DNA from: Paenibacillus taiwanensis DSM 18679
GTDB taxonomy: Bacteria; Bacillota; Bacilli; Paenibacillales; Paenibacillaceae
Direction of reading: 5' to 3'
Assembly: GCF_000425125.1 (NCBI RefSeq)
Contig: NZ_KE384306.1
Coordinates: 831,705 to 895,704 of the forward strand
DNA: 64,000 bases
A program made the position numbers and the translations under genes. Shown here piece by piece: positions 1 through 8,830 of this stretch. The notes under the pieces were generated by a model. The model saw nothing but the letters and a program-made list of their open reading frames with translations, made no database searches and was not told where the DNA came from. The stretch's first letter is position 1, and every line of letters begins with the position of its first letter.

Positions 1-182
1 TGATCCGGTGTTTCTTTTGACCATTTCTCAAATGTGGATGCGGGCTGAATCGCATAAAAGGAGCTGTCAACCTCCACAATGGGAAAATGGGCGCTGTATG
101 CTTTTAACTTGTTGCGGGCTGTAACTCCACTGCGGTACAGGTCGTCATGATCTCCCCAGCCCGCAAGTCCAATTTCAATCAT
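1..182 (-). CDS. DUF72 family protein, N-terminal fragment
   Basis: Only the first 60 codons are inside the window; the gene continues past the left edge. The protein begins MIEIGLAGWGDHDDLY and continues with KLKAYSAHFPIVEVDSSFYA, the characteristic start of DUF72 (YecE-like) proteins, which are TIM-barrel proteins of unknown biochemical role. The start is ATG at 182, preceded by an AGGAGGGG ribosome-binding site on the minus strand. No function beyond family membership can be given. The family call is from conserved N-terminal motifs only, since most of the protein is missing. Confidence 0.85.
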   Translation of the reverse strand, partial: MIEIGLAGWGDHDDLYRSGVTARNKLKAYSAHFPIVEVDSSFYAIQPASTFEKWSKETPD

Positions 183-385
183 TGCTATTTCCCCTCCTAT
201 GTATACAAAACATATAAGGTTCTAGGCTTAAAATCAAATAAAGGAAGCGGTCACGATCAAATAGCCCCTTTCCGCTATGACGGAATGAGGCTATTGCTTG
301 GTTGCCTGAAGAGTAGGATGCATCTATGTGTTATTGCTGCTATGCGGTAGCGTCGTATGAGGAAGGGGGAAATAAATAGTGCCCG

Positions 386-2437
386 TTATGAAATCGGTCC
401 GGACAGCATCATACTGATCATTGCTGCGGCTTCTTTACGTACTAGGCTCCGTTTTGAGCCGTAGTCTATAGTTCCGTCAGCCCGAGGCTTTACATCAGGG
501 CCATACAATTGACTGGCGACAGCATACTTGACCGCAGTCTGTGCCCAATGATCCGTTGCGTCAGCCAGTAAGGCCTCTTGTGGATCAGCTCCCATAAGCT
601 GCGCTAATCTCCATAAGACGACGGCTGCTTCTTGACGTGTAATGGGGGTGTCCGGGCTAAATTGATTAGTTTGTGTTCCTGTAACTAAACCAAACTCAGC
701 AGCCGTTTGAATGTCTTTGGCATACGTATGTCCTTGCATGTCTGCAAAAGAGGACGTTTGGTCCGATTTTCGAATATGCATACTGGAAATGAGCAGTGAG
801 ATGAATTCCCCACGTGTTATTTCTTCGTCTGGCAAAAAGGTATTCCCTGAACCTAGCTTAATACCACCACGCAGGAGCAGATCGTCAATATATTTATGGT
901 AGGGATGCTTCTCGTTAATATCAGTGATGGTTACGGTTGGTGCAGTCAGTTTTTGCAGCCATGACACATTTCCCCAATCCATGTACATGATCTGTCCGGT
1001 CTCATCCCGTTTAAAGCCAATAAGTTTGTTCGATTTGGTCTTAAAGAGAAGTGGTGCAATTTGCTGCAATTGTTGTGTGCCTTTTGAGCTTGATAATTCC
1101 AACACACCTTCAGGTTGTACTTTTACGCGCAGCAGTTCAAAGCCTAAGCGCAGGTCACGATAAGTTCCTGCAAACGGCTGCAACTCTTGCTGAGTTGGCT
1201 TTAAGATGTGGGGATCGGGCTTGTTAACGGGATAATAATGGTTCATAAAAGAAGTGAACGCGTGCTCGCGGAAGTAGGCGTTAGTCGCGTCATTCCGGTT
1301 AAAGATAACAAAGGCACCAGTCTTTTGATCTGGCAGCAGCCACATCCAGGAACTGAATCCAGGAAGATCCCCACCTTTGCCGACCACGTTTTGACCATTG
1401 TAGCTTTCTCGGAAGAGGGATTCAAATCCATACGAAGTGTTAGGCAGCCCAGCAACTGAAGACACTTTAATCTCAAGCATGCTGCGAACGGACGCTGGTT
1501 TTAAAATTTGGTGCCCATTGTAGCTGCCATCATGAAGCAAAGCTAGCATAAACTTGGCCATGTCGCTGCCCGTAGATAATAAGCTGCCATCGGGGGAATC
1601 CGCCGGATTAATATCATATGGTGGCATGGGCTCGCCACTCGCATCATAAGACGTGGACAACGCCATTTTAGTGTCTGGAGTCATAATAAAGCTGCTTTGT
1701 TTCATCCCCAGCGGGTCAAGCAAGTTCCTTTTTGCATATTGGTGAAAAGGCTCTCCTGTAATTCTCTCCACAATGTATCCTTGAAGGTTAAAGGCCATAT
1801 TGTCATACATATAGGATTGTCCAGGTTTACGAACAACGGTAGGTGTGTAATGTCGTAAGTAGTCAGCGTTCGTTGCAAAATTGGCGTTTAAAGGCGGATC
1901 AGGGAAATCAAATCCGCTTGTGTACGTCATGAGGTGCTCTGCCGTTAGATCACCCTCGACTTGGCGAGGAATGTGAAGGTCTCCCAAGTAAGCGGAAATG
2001 TCTTTTTTGAGGTCGAGTTTCCCTTGCTCGGCAAGCTGCAACAGAACCGCAGCAGTAAATGGCTTGGTGATAGATGCCACTCGCATCACCGTTTTATGAG
2101 GGTCCATCGGTGTTTTGGCTTTTACATCCGAATATCCATACCCCTTATTTAACAACACCTTACCATCCTTTACGACTACAAATACAGCACCAGGGATATC
2201 TTTCATCTTGGGTGAGGCGAATAGCTTGTCGGCAAATGCTTCTACTTCTTGGGGAGAGGTCGGACCGGATGATGCTTGAGGTACAGCTTGAGTTGAAGCG
2301 GTAGTCGGAGACGCGGCTGCGAACGCATCTGTTAAGTAGAGGGAGTTAAAAAAGGTAAAGGCTGTTGCAAGCGCAAGCGTAGAAATAAGCACTTTTTTGC
2401 CGGGCCGTCGGGTCGCGGCATGTTGTTTCATGGTCAT
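386..2437 (-). CDS. Secreted serine hydrolase (beta-lactamase/class C PBP family) with SLH repeats
   Basis: A 683-residue exported protein. Residues about 14-41 form a signal peptide (KK followed by a hydrophobic stretch, ending AFA-AAS). The catalytic domain (about 65-390) has the SxxK nucleophile motif S122-ITK and the YxN motif Y211-DN of class C beta-lactamase-like serine hydrolases. A linker domain follows, and then three S-layer homology repeats (about 510-683, each with the typical ITRGEF/ITRQEA/LVRKEA signature). SLH repeats bind secondary wall polymer, so the enzyme is probably displayed on the cell wall. The substrate (peptidoglycan peptide, D-amino acid ester or other) cannot be read from sequence. 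An AGGAGG site lies 8 bases before the chosen ATG; the second in-frame ATG two codons later is also possible. Confidence 0.88.
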   Translation of the reverse strand: MTMKQHAATRRPGKKVLISTLALATAFTFFNSLYLTDAFAAASPTTASTQAVPQASSGPTSPQEVEAFADKLFASPKMKDIPGAVFVVVKDGKVLLNKGYGYSDVKAKTPMDPHKTVMRVASITKPFTAAVLLQLAEQGKLDLKKDISAYLGDLHIPRQVEGDLTAEHLMTYTSGFDFPDPPLNANFATNADYLRHYTPTVVRKPGQSYMYDNMAFNLQGYIVERITGEPFHQYAKRNLLDPLGMKQSSFIMTPDTKMALSTSYDASGEPMPPYDINPADSPDGSLLSTGSDMAKFMLALLHDGSYNGHQILKPASVRSMLEIKVSSVAGLPNTSYGFESLFRESYNGQNVVGKGGDLPGFSSWMWLLPDQKTGAFVIFNRNDATNAYFREHAFTSFMNHYYPVNKPDPHILKPTQQELQPFAGTYRDLRLGFELLRVKVQPEGVLELSSSKGTQQLQQIAPLLFKTKSNKLIGFKRDETGQIMYMDWGNVSWLQKLTAPTVTITDINEKHPYHKYIDDLLLRGGIKLGSGNTFLPDEEITRGEFISLLISSMHIRKSDQTSSFADMQGHTYAKDIQTAAEFGLVTGTQTNQFSPDTPITRQEAAVVLWRLAQLMGADPQEALLADATDHWAQTAVKYAVASQLYGPDVKPRADGTIDYGSKRSLVRKEAAAMISMMLSGPIS

Positions 2438-2785
2438 TACACGTTCCTCCTAAATTGAGATGAGTGAAAGGCAAATCATAATAAGGCGTCATTCATTACT
2501 GTCCCATAAGACAGGTGTATACGTTCATATCCCTTCAAAATATTTAAAAAATGAAGTTTTTATATCGTTTTAAAATGGAAAAAAAAGAAAATAAAAATTC
2601 ATATTCTCATCTATAATGTTACCTGTATGGAAGAAAACTAGCTGCATACCACAAATCAATGGTCAATTAACTAGGGAATATAAGGTATAATGATAAACTT
2701 ACACGTCTTTATTTTGGCAAGAAGGGCAACGCAAAAAAATGCAATTCGAAAAGCAATCCGAATCTTACTTAAGGGGGATACATAC

Positions 2786-3709
2786 ATGATAAATTTTAAT
2801 CAGCTTGAACCGGGCATTCGGAGACTAGTTCAGACATTTATAGAATCTGGAAGGCCCTCTGTCAGGACTCAGACCTTATCGGAACGTCGCCAAGGGTATG
2901 TGGATTCCATCCATTTAGCGGGTGAAGAACTGCCCATATGGAGTGTAGCGGATTATACAATGGAAGGTATACGTTTACGTGTCTACAGACCTTCCACAGA
3001 AGTCAACCTGCCTATGATGATATATTATCATGGCGGCTGCTTTGTGAGTGGCGATCTTGAAACCCACGATCGCCAATTGCGGCACATATGCCGTGACGGC
3101 AACGTTATTGTGGTGGCCGTCGATTACCGTCTGGCGCCGGAACATCCTTATCCGGCTGCACACGACGATGCTCTCCATGCCGCGCAGCTTGTGCGTCGTT
3201 ATGGAGAAGGCTGGGGTGGCAACAGCCAGCAGATTACACTGGCTGGCGATAGTGCAGGCGGCCATCTGGCGCTGGTGACATGCCTCCGGCTCAAAGCCTT
3301 AGGAGCGTGGCTGCCTGCTCGCCAGATCTTAATCTACCCGATGCTGGACGCCTCTTTGAGCAGTGACAGCTATACTCGTTATGGCGAGGATTATATCATC
3401 ACGAAGGATACGCTGCTTACTGGGTATGAAGCTTATATGGCTGCTTTGCCTCATGGAGATGCGGAAGCGAGCCCTTTGTATCGCGACGATCTGGCAGGCT
3501 TGCCTGACACACATATTTTGACGGCACAATTCGATCCGTTAGTAGATGAAGGGGAGGAATTGTATCGTCGTCTTTTAGAAGCGGGTGTTCAAGCACAGTG
3601 CCGACGTTATTTCGGTGTTAACCACGGCTTTTTCCAGTTGGGAGGCATCAGCCAAGCAGGCAGGTCGGCGCTTCGAGATGTCGCTTCGATTATGCGTGAT
3701 ACGGAATAA
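2786..3709 (+). CDS. Alpha/beta hydrolase, hormone-sensitive-lipase (HSL) family esterase
   Basis: A 307-residue esterase/lipase of the alpha/beta hydrolase-3 (HSL) family. Family motifs are intact: the oxyanion-hole motif HGG (82-84), the nucleophile elbow GDSAGG (Ser156), and candidate acid and base Asp250 (QFDPLVDEG) and His280 (VNHGFF). No signal peptide is seen, so it is presumably cytosolic and acts on short-chain esters. The start at 2786 is chosen because AAGGGGG lies 5-8 bases upstream and homologues begin near MINFNQLEP; an in-frame ATG at 2690 would add 32 atypical basic residues and lacks a good ribosome-binding site. The gene stands alone, followed by a terminator. Confidence 0.87.
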   Translation: MINFNQLEPGIRRLVQTFIESGRPSVRTQTLSERRQGYVDSIHLAGEELPIWSVADYTMEGIRLRVYRPSTEVNLPMMIYYHGGCFVSGDLETHDRQLRHICRDGNVIVVAVDYRLAPEHPYPAAHDDALHAAQLVRRYGEGWGGNSQQITLAGDSAGGHLALVTCLRLKALGAWLPARQILIYPMLDASLSSDSYTRYGEDYIITKDTLLTGYEAYMAALPHGDAEASPLYRDDLAGLPDTHILTAQFDPLVDEGEELYRRLLEAGVQAQCRRYFGVNHGFFQLGGISQAGRSALRDVASIMRDTE

Positions 3710-3782
3710 CTAATTAACATCAGATGGTATTTTAGCTATTTGGAGGATTGACCTTATCAAGTAACCTATGTAAATGTAGAGG

Positions 3783-3817
3783 AAACCGGTATTTCCAACT
3801 AGGAGATGCCGGTTTTT
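3783..3817 (+). terminator. Intrinsic terminator after the esterase gene
   Basis: A 14-bp stem (3783-3796 with 3802-3815, four G-T wobbles allowed) and a 5-base loop, running into TTTTT. It separates the esterase from the ECF sigma gene. Confidence 0.75.
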
Positions 3818-3892
3818 CGTGTGTCCAACTGACACGCTGCACGTAGTTCATCCCCCTAATAGTGTCTTTTGCAAACTTATTTTTCAGTAACG

Positions 3893-3919
3893 TGAGAAAT
3901 CTCTTTCACCATACTCGTC
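3893..3919 (+). promoter_or_regulatory. Possible ECF-type promoter before the sigma factor gene
   Basis: TGAGAA at 3893-3898, a 17-base spacer and CGTC at 3916-3919 resemble the TGAAAC-N16/17-CGT(C/A) promoters recognised by ECF sigma factors. It sits 40 bases before the sigma gene, where an autoregulated ECF promoter is expected. The -35 match is imperfect, so this is a suggestion only. Confidence 0.35.
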
Positions 3920-3958
3920 TATATAGATGTAAGTCACTTTGTAAAGAAGGAGAGAGTC

Positions 3959-4558
3959 ATGAGCCGCCATCAGACAGAGGATGACATCATTGCAAGTATA
4001 TTAGCCGGTAAGCCGGAGCGTTTCGCTGATCTGATCAACAAGTACAAGCAAAATGTGTACGGGATATTAATCGGCATGGGGGCGAGTCATGAAGATGCGC
4101 AGGATACCGCTCAAGAGGCCTTTATTAAAGCCTACCGCAAGCTTAGCTCGCATGAAAAAGGCAAGAGCTTTGCGGCCTGGTTGTACACAATTGTAGTCCG
4201 CACGTATCGCGACAGATTCAAACGTAAAGCGTTTATGTTGATCGAACTGGATACCGAACAGATGATCGAGGAGGATACACCCGAACTTATCTATTTGAAA
4301 GCAGAATCAAAAGAAGCAATCCAGCGTTTAGTCGGCGAATTGCCGGATGTGCAACGATTGGTTCTATTGTTGCGTTATACGGAAGAACTTACTTATGAAG
4401 AGATGTGTGAAGTGACAGGGCTATCGGTGCATCAGGTTAAAAATGCACTGTATCGAGGAAAGAAAGCCTTAAAATACCGCATTGAGCAAAAAGGAGCGAG
4501 TTCGTATGTCTGTGGAATGCATCAATCGGGTACGTATGGAACAATTAATGATCACTAA
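3959..4558 (+). CDS. ECF-family RNA polymerase sigma factor
   Basis: A 199-residue sigma-70 family factor of the extracytoplasmic-function type, with only regions 2 and 4. Region 2 (about 20-90) carries DAQDTAQEAFIKAYRKL followed by FAAWLYTIVVRTYRDRFKRK; region 4 (about 115-170) carries ELPDVQRLVLLLRYTEELTYEEM and a helix-turn-helix ending VKNALYRGKKAL. It would direct core polymerase to stress promoters. The start is ATG at 3959, seven bases after GAAGGAGAG. Its 3' end overlaps the anti-sigma gene by 53 bases, so the pair is translationally linked. The sensed signal is not evident. Confidence 0.92.
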   Translation: MSRHQTEDDIIASILAGKPERFADLINKYKQNVYGILIGMGASHEDAQDTAQEAFIKAYRKLSSHEKGKSFAAWLYTIVVRTYRDRFKRKAFMLIELDTEQMIEEDTPELIYLKAESKEAIQRLVGELPDVQRLVLLLRYTEELTYEEMCEVTGLSVHQVKNALYRGKKALKYRIEQKGASSYVCGMHQSGTYGTINDH

Positions 4559-6215
4559 GCAGTTGGACACGGTAATGGATCATATAGAAGGCTGTACAAC
4601 TTGCAGTCAACGGTTAAGGGCTTGTATGGAGGAGAGCCTGATGATGAAGGAAGCTTTATTCAGTTCGCAGCCAGACGAACAATTCACCGCCCAGGTGATG
4701 GCTCGTATTTTCAACTCTCAAGCACCATTTGCAGATATAGAGACACCTAAGCTAAATAATGTCCAGGGTTTGAACCGGAAGGGGCGCTTGCTCCGTGTTC
4801 GGTGGCCGCTAATAACAGCCGCTGTCATGCTGCTCGTGCTTATTTCCATGTGCTTCACACAACCTACGGTTGCCAATTGGATCAAATCGTTGTTTGGGAC
4901 GGCGGATACGATAGATGTAAGTTTGCTGCATGCTGAACAGCTAGGCATTCATCACTTTGCAAATATCAAGGTGACAGACAAAGGCTATACACTTGAGATT
5001 AAAGAGGTAGTGGCAGATACTGCTCGTGCACTTATTGCCTATCGCTTAACAGATCCAAACGGAAAAGTGGACAATAATAGGTTTAATGCTGACATGATTG
5101 AGTTTATCGATGCATTAGGCAATTCTTTGGACGCAAGTGTCACAGGTAGAGAACCGTTAGGCGAGCTAACAGATACCGGGTATGATAAAACGGAGTATGA
5201 GGTTGCCAAATTTATGTTTAAAAATGCACCTGAAACGGATATCGTACACATGAGAGGTAATATAAACTACATTGGTCATGCATCGGAGAAGCCTGAGTTT
5301 CATGATTTGCTGCGTGGAGATTGGAGCTTTGCACTGGATATTAACATGGGAATGGCGAGAAAACAGATGCAGGTGATTCCACTGCATGGAGCCAACTATA
5401 CAGCGCCAGATGGCACACAGATTGCAGCGACTCAGCTAATTTATCATAGCAGTGCCTATCAGATCGAGTTCCAAACAAAGCTTTCTCGAGTTGCTGCAAA
5501 ATCATCAACCTTCGAACTGCCCTACGCCCACCAGCTAGGTTTCTACATGGAAGATCAAGGTGGAAATAAGATCGGCAGGGTGAATTACAATGCCCACCAT
5601 AAGGATGAGGATTATCGCAGTAGTTTAGGCAACATGTACTGCCGTAACGACAACAAGGGGTCATCTGATGTTATCAGTTGCACGTACACCATTTATAATA
5701 TCAGGGAAAACGTGCCTGATCCAGCTCGAATTGTAATTAAAAATTACAATCTTCCAGTGCAAACAACGGATTCGATAACTATTAATTTAGCACAATTAAA
5801 GACACAAGCTGCTGTTTGGAAGACGCAAGGTGATGTACTTACTGTAGAGGAAGTAGTCGGATTTGCAGATTCACGTCCTTATGTTAAGCAAGGTAAAGGA
5901 ACATCATTGAAGCTGATCGTCTCGGGTGTGTTTGTTAATAACTTTACTTATGACGAATGGGTGGCTGTTGATGAAAACGGTCACGATTATCAGGTATACA
6001 TCAATGGAGGGGGCTCAGCTTCTTATCATCATTTACAAGATGATCGAATGACATTTACTTTAAGCGGGGGTACCCCTGATGAACGACCTTTTGCCCTCAT
6101 TGACGGTATGCAGCATGTACCACAGCAGCTCACGTTAACACGTAAAGTCACAGATAAATTATTTACAGGTCTGAATTGGAGTATCCCTTTACCTGTCCGT
6201 ATTCATGTTAAATAG
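4506..6215 (+). CDS. Membrane anti-sigma factor with DUF4179-type extracellular region
   Basis: A 569-residue protein partnering the upstream ECF sigma factor. The N-terminus has a zinc-binding anti-sigma motif H-x3-C-x2-C (DHIEGCTTC). A single membrane segment follows (about 100-118, WPLITAAVMLLVLISMCF), then a long external region similar to DUF4179/DUF5643 proteins that accompany ECF factors in Bacillus and Paenibacillus. The likely role is to hold the sigma factor at the membrane until a surface signal is sensed. ATG at 4506 has AAAGGAG about 10 bases upstream; the in-frame TTG at 4482 would precede that site. The external region is long for the class and its ligand is unknown. Confidence 0.85.
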   Translation: MSVECINRVRMEQLMITKQLDTVMDHIEGCTTCSQRLRACMEESLMMKEALFSSQPDEQFTAQVMARIFNSQAPFADIETPKLNNVQGLNRKGRLLRVRWPLITAAVMLLVLISMCFTQPTVANWIKSLFGTADTIDVSLLHAEQLGIHHFANIKVTDKGYTLEIKEVVADTARALIAYRLTDPNGKVDNNRFNADMIEFIDALGNSLDASVTGREPLGELTDTGYDKTEYEVAKFMFKNAPETDIVHMRGNINYIGHASEKPEFHDLLRGDWSFALDINMGMARKQMQVIPLHGANYTAPDGTQIAATQLIYHSSAYQIEFQTKLSRVAAKSSTFELPYAHQLGFYMEDQGGNKIGRVNYNAHHKDEDYRSSLGNMYCRNDNKGSSDVISCTYTIYNIRENVPDPARIVIKNYNLPVQTTDSITINLAQLKTQAAVWKTQGDVLTVEEVVGFADSRPYVKQGKGTSLKLIVSGVFVNNFTYDEWVAVDENGHDYQVYINGGGSASYHHLQDDRMTFTLSGGTPDERPFALIDGMQHVPQQLTLTRKVTDKLFTGLNWSIPLPVRIHVK

Positions 6216-6303
6216 GGCTGCACTTCATAGTAATGATTGCTATTACAATGGTGAAGCAAGCGAGCAGCAATATCTGAATTAAACTTTAGAATTAAACTTC
6301 CTC

Positions 6304-6334
6304 AATCCTACAGTCCTCGGCTGTGGGATTTTTT
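6304..6334 (+). terminator. Intrinsic terminator of the sigma/anti-sigma operon
   Basis: The arm AATCCTACAG (6304-6313), a 7-base loop and CTGTGGGATT (6321-6330) lead into a T-run. It overlaps upstream in-frame start codons of the next gene, which argues that the next gene really starts further downstream. Confidence 0.75.
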
Positions 6335-6454
6335 ATGGCTGATTGGAGCTGCGAGCTGATTTCTCTAAGGAAGATTAATCCTCTTTATAATCCATACGTC
6401 GAGGTATGGTATAATAACATATATTTTGTCGTTTTTGAGGTGAGTTCTACATCG

Positions 6455-8026
6455 ATGATGATTAATTTGGTAGCGAATCTCTCACTCATGCTCGTCATAT
6501 CATTTGTGTTTAGCTTGCTCTATAAAAGTAAGCCTTTCGGTATTCATTCGGATTTGAAGACGAAAGTGATTGTGGGAGTGATATACGGATCATTTGGTAT
6601 TTTGTTAATGATGTTTAGTGTGAATGTAACCCCATCCGTCATTTTGGATTTTAGACAAATTGTAATTATTAGCGCGGCCTTTCTTGGCGGTATTCCATCT
6701 GCACTTATAAGCAGTCTCATCATTGTTATTAGCAGGGGGATCCTTTTTGGTGCGTTTAATTCATCTTCTATTATTGCGATGATAAGTGCGCTCATTCTCG
6801 GTATTGGCAGCGGGATCATCTGCACCTACACAAGAGGTTATTGGCAAAAATGGATTTTTAGCCTCGTATTCAGCATTATCGTTGTCTCGAGTTGTACTTA
6901 TATTTTGATCGGGAATGAAGGTGTTGCCATCCTGCCACTATTTGTCGTCCTTGTGATGATAGGTGGGTTATTTAAAGCTTTCCTTGTTCGTTACTTCATG
7001 TCAACTAATAAACAGGAGACAGAACTTAGAGCGAATGAGGAGCGTTATCGGCTGCTGCACTCTCATTTGGAAGCAATTCTTCAATCAGCAACTGGCGTTG
7101 CTATCATTGCGACGGACCATAAAGGCCATATCTCCTTATTTAATAAGGGAGCTGAACTGCTCCTCGGGTATACAGAGCAGCAGATGATAGGGAAATCTAC
7201 CAGTATGCTGTTTGATCATGTTATTGAAATATCGGAACTGGCGCGCAGTCAATCCGGGTCAGCAGCCTATCGTCTATCAGGTAGTGATATATTACGGAAT
7301 GTACTTCATACATCAAGTTCATATGAAAGTGAATGGACGTATCAGAAGTCGGATGGAACTATCATTACCGTCAATTTAATCGTGACCTCGATAACGGACA
7401 ACGCTGATCAGGCGGTCGGTTATTTGGGAGTTGCAACTGATATAACGGAACGTAAAGAAGCCGAAGCTAAGATGCGAGAGGCAAATGCAATGTTTCAAAA
7501 GCTGTCCACGATCGACGGCTTAACGGATATTCCGAACCGCAGAAGCTTTGATCAGGAGATCATCAGGTTATGGGAGCAAGCTAATCAGCATGATGTCGAA
7601 TTATCGTTAATTATGCTTGATATTGATTGCTTTAAACAATACAATGACACTTACGGCCATCAGCGTGGGGACGATTGCTTGAAGATCGTGACAAGAGAAT
7701 TACAGCGTACCCTTGCTAGGGATGATATGCTGGCTCGTTACGGGGGCGAAGAGTTCGCCGTTCTCCTGCCAGGCTCAGATTTGGAGCAGGCGAGCCGTAT
7801 GGCTGAGCGTATTCGGAGCCATATAGAAGAGATGGCGATACGCCATGAATCGTCTACAGCAGGCCGTGTCGTATCGATTAGCGCGGGAATCGCATCTCGA
7901 CGACAAGAAGGTGTCTCCACCCCCTCGGATCTCATACGTCTAGCAGATAGAGCCTTATATGATGCTAAGGCGGAAGGTAGAAATAGAGTGAAAGCTTCAG
8001 GTGCTGCTTACGTTATGAACAGATAG
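6455..8026 (+). CDS. Membrane diguanylate cyclase (5TM receptor, PAS, GGDEF)
   Basis: A 523-residue sensor that should make cyclic di-GMP. About six N-terminal hydrophobic segments (residues 1-185) resemble the 5TMR-LYT ligand-receptor domain; a PAS domain follows (about 200-330, ending YLGVATDITERKEAE) and then a GGDEF domain (about 345-515) with an intact GGEEF active loop. The first arginine of the RxxD inhibitory site is not conserved (ARDD before RYGGEEF), so product inhibition may be weak. The start ATG at 6455 is preceded by GAGGTGAG and, further up, by TATAAT at 6410-6415. Longer in-frame starts begin inside the preceding terminator and were not used. The gene is monocistronic. Confidence 0.87.
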   Translation: MMINLVANLSLMLVISFVFSLLYKSKPFGIHSDLKTKVIVGVIYGSFGILLMMFSVNVTPSVILDFRQIVIISAAFLGGIPSALISSLIIVISRGILFGAFNSSSIIAMISALILGIGSGIICTYTRGYWQKWIFSLVFSIIVVSSCTYILIGNEGVAILPLFVVLVMIGGLFKAFLVRYFMSTNKQETELRANEERYRLLHSHLEAILQSATGVAIIATDHKGHISLFNKGAELLLGYTEQQMIGKSTSMLFDHVIEISELARSQSGSAAYRLSGSDILRNVLHTSSSYESEWTYQKSDGTIITVNLIVTSITDNADQAVGYLGVATDITERKEAEAKMREANAMFQKLSTIDGLTDIPNRRSFDQEIIRLWEQANQHDVELSLIMLDIDCFKQYNDTYGHQRGDDCLKIVTRELQRTLARDDMLARYGGEEFAVLLPGSDLEQASRMAERIRSHIEEMAIRHESSTAGRVVSISAGIASRRQEGVSTPSDLIRLADRALYDAKAEGRNRVKASGAAYVMNR

Positions 8027-8153
8027 CAATATTCAAAAAACGCGGGATACGTGGTTTGGGGTATTATGCGAGAGAATAGAGGCTGCCTAGCTCCATTAGA
8101 AGGCGTAATAATGAACTTGATTATTGTGTAGAAATTGTTTATGCTACAACGTA

Positions 8154-8201
8154 ACACTACATTTAGTGAATAACAATTTGTTATCATACTACATGTTGAG
8201 T
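8154..8201 (+). promoter_or_regulatory. Tandem NrdR-box-like sites upstream of nrdIEF
   Basis: Two 16-bp sites, ACACTACATTTAGTGA (8154-8169) and ATACTACATGTTGAGT (8186-8201), resemble the NrdR repressor consensus ACACTATATATAGTGT. Their starts are 32 bp apart, about three helical turns, which is the usual arrangement for paired NrdR boxes. They lie directly upstream of the predicted nrd promoter. NrdR represses ribonucleotide reductase genes when dATP is abundant. Confidence 0.7.
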
Positions 8202-8214
8202 AAATAAATGGTAT

Positions 8215-8244
8215 GTGACGCTGGAGCCGGGATTCTGGTATAAT
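8215..8244 (+). promoter_or_regulatory. Predicted sigma-A promoter for nrdIEF
   Basis: GTGACG (8215-8220), an 18-base spacer and TATAAT (8239-8244) with an extended-10 TGG. It gives a leader of about 205 bases before nrdI. Confidence 0.5.
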
Positions 8245-8458
8245 CCAGAGCTGACCCTGCAACTTGGTCAAACTGCCCGCTCTTGACGGTTTCGCAGTAT
8301 AGAAAATGGAAATAAGATACGGCTGATTGAAGCCTGATATGTATCTGTTGATGAATAGATACATTATTTGGGCTGTCATAAATGCTGTCGTCTCTTTCAT
8401 TTGTTGCGAGACAAGCTTATTTCGTTTGTTGCACCAAACATAGTAACGGAGGGATCAC
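8245..8458 (+). other. nrdI leader region, no gene seen
   Basis: About 210 bases between the promoter and nrdI. The only clear element is a short hairpin with arms ATGTATCT and AGATACAT around 8340-8365. No known riboswitch signature was recognised. The DNA between the end of the diguanylate cyclase gene and 8154 also shows no credible gene. Confidence 0.4.
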
Positions 8459-8830
8459 GTGCTTATTGCCTATGATTCTAAGACTGGTAACGTGAAACGA
8501 TTCGTGGACAAGCTTGATTTGCAGTGTGTGCGGGTGTCTGAGGATGCAGAGATGAACGAACCGTTTGTCCTTGTCACTTATACGACAGGCTTTGGGCAAG
8601 CGCCACAGTCAACGATGGACTTTTTGAAGCAGCGAAGCCATCTGCTGCGTGGTGTCGTTTCTAGCGGAAATATGAACTGGGGGATGCGCTATGGAATGGC
8701 TGCGGATCATATTGCCGAGTTATATTCCGTACCTGTTCTGATGAAGTTTGAGCTTAGCGGCACAAGAAAAGACGTAGAACAATTTATACAGGAGGTCCAT
8801 AACATTGATACCAAAGTGGATACAGCTTAA
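8459..8830 (+). CDS. nrdI: NrdI flavodoxin-like ribonucleotide reductase activator
   Basis: A 123-residue NrdI. It is a flavodoxin-like FMN protein that supplies oxidant to assemble the dimanganese-tyrosyl radical cofactor of NrdF in class Ib ribonucleotide reductase. Family motifs are MLIAYDSKTGNVKRFV at the start, VTYTTGFGQAP in the middle, and GVVSSGNMNWG. The start is GTG at 8459, preceded by GGAGGG. The gene overlaps nrdE by 26 bases, showing translational coupling and a shared operon with nrdE and nrdF. No nrdH redoxin gene is present, so another thioredoxin-like reductant must serve. Confidence 0.93.
   Translation: MLIAYDSKTGNVKRFVDKLDLQCVRVSEDAEMNEPFVLVTYTTGFGQAPQSTMDFLKQRSHLLRGVVSSGNMNWGMRYGMAADHIAELYSVPVLMKFELSGTRKDVEQFIQEVHNIDTKVDTA

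Noticed and set aside
8008-8400. 130-codon minus-strand open frame upstream of nrdI
   Set aside because: It overlaps the end of the diguanylate cyclase gene and the nrd control region, has low-complexity content and no recognisable family or ribosome-binding site.
8245-8458. Possible cobalamin riboswitch before nrdIEF
   Set aside because: No B12-box or other conserved cobalamin-aptamer sequence is present, and class Ib reductases do not use cobalamin.
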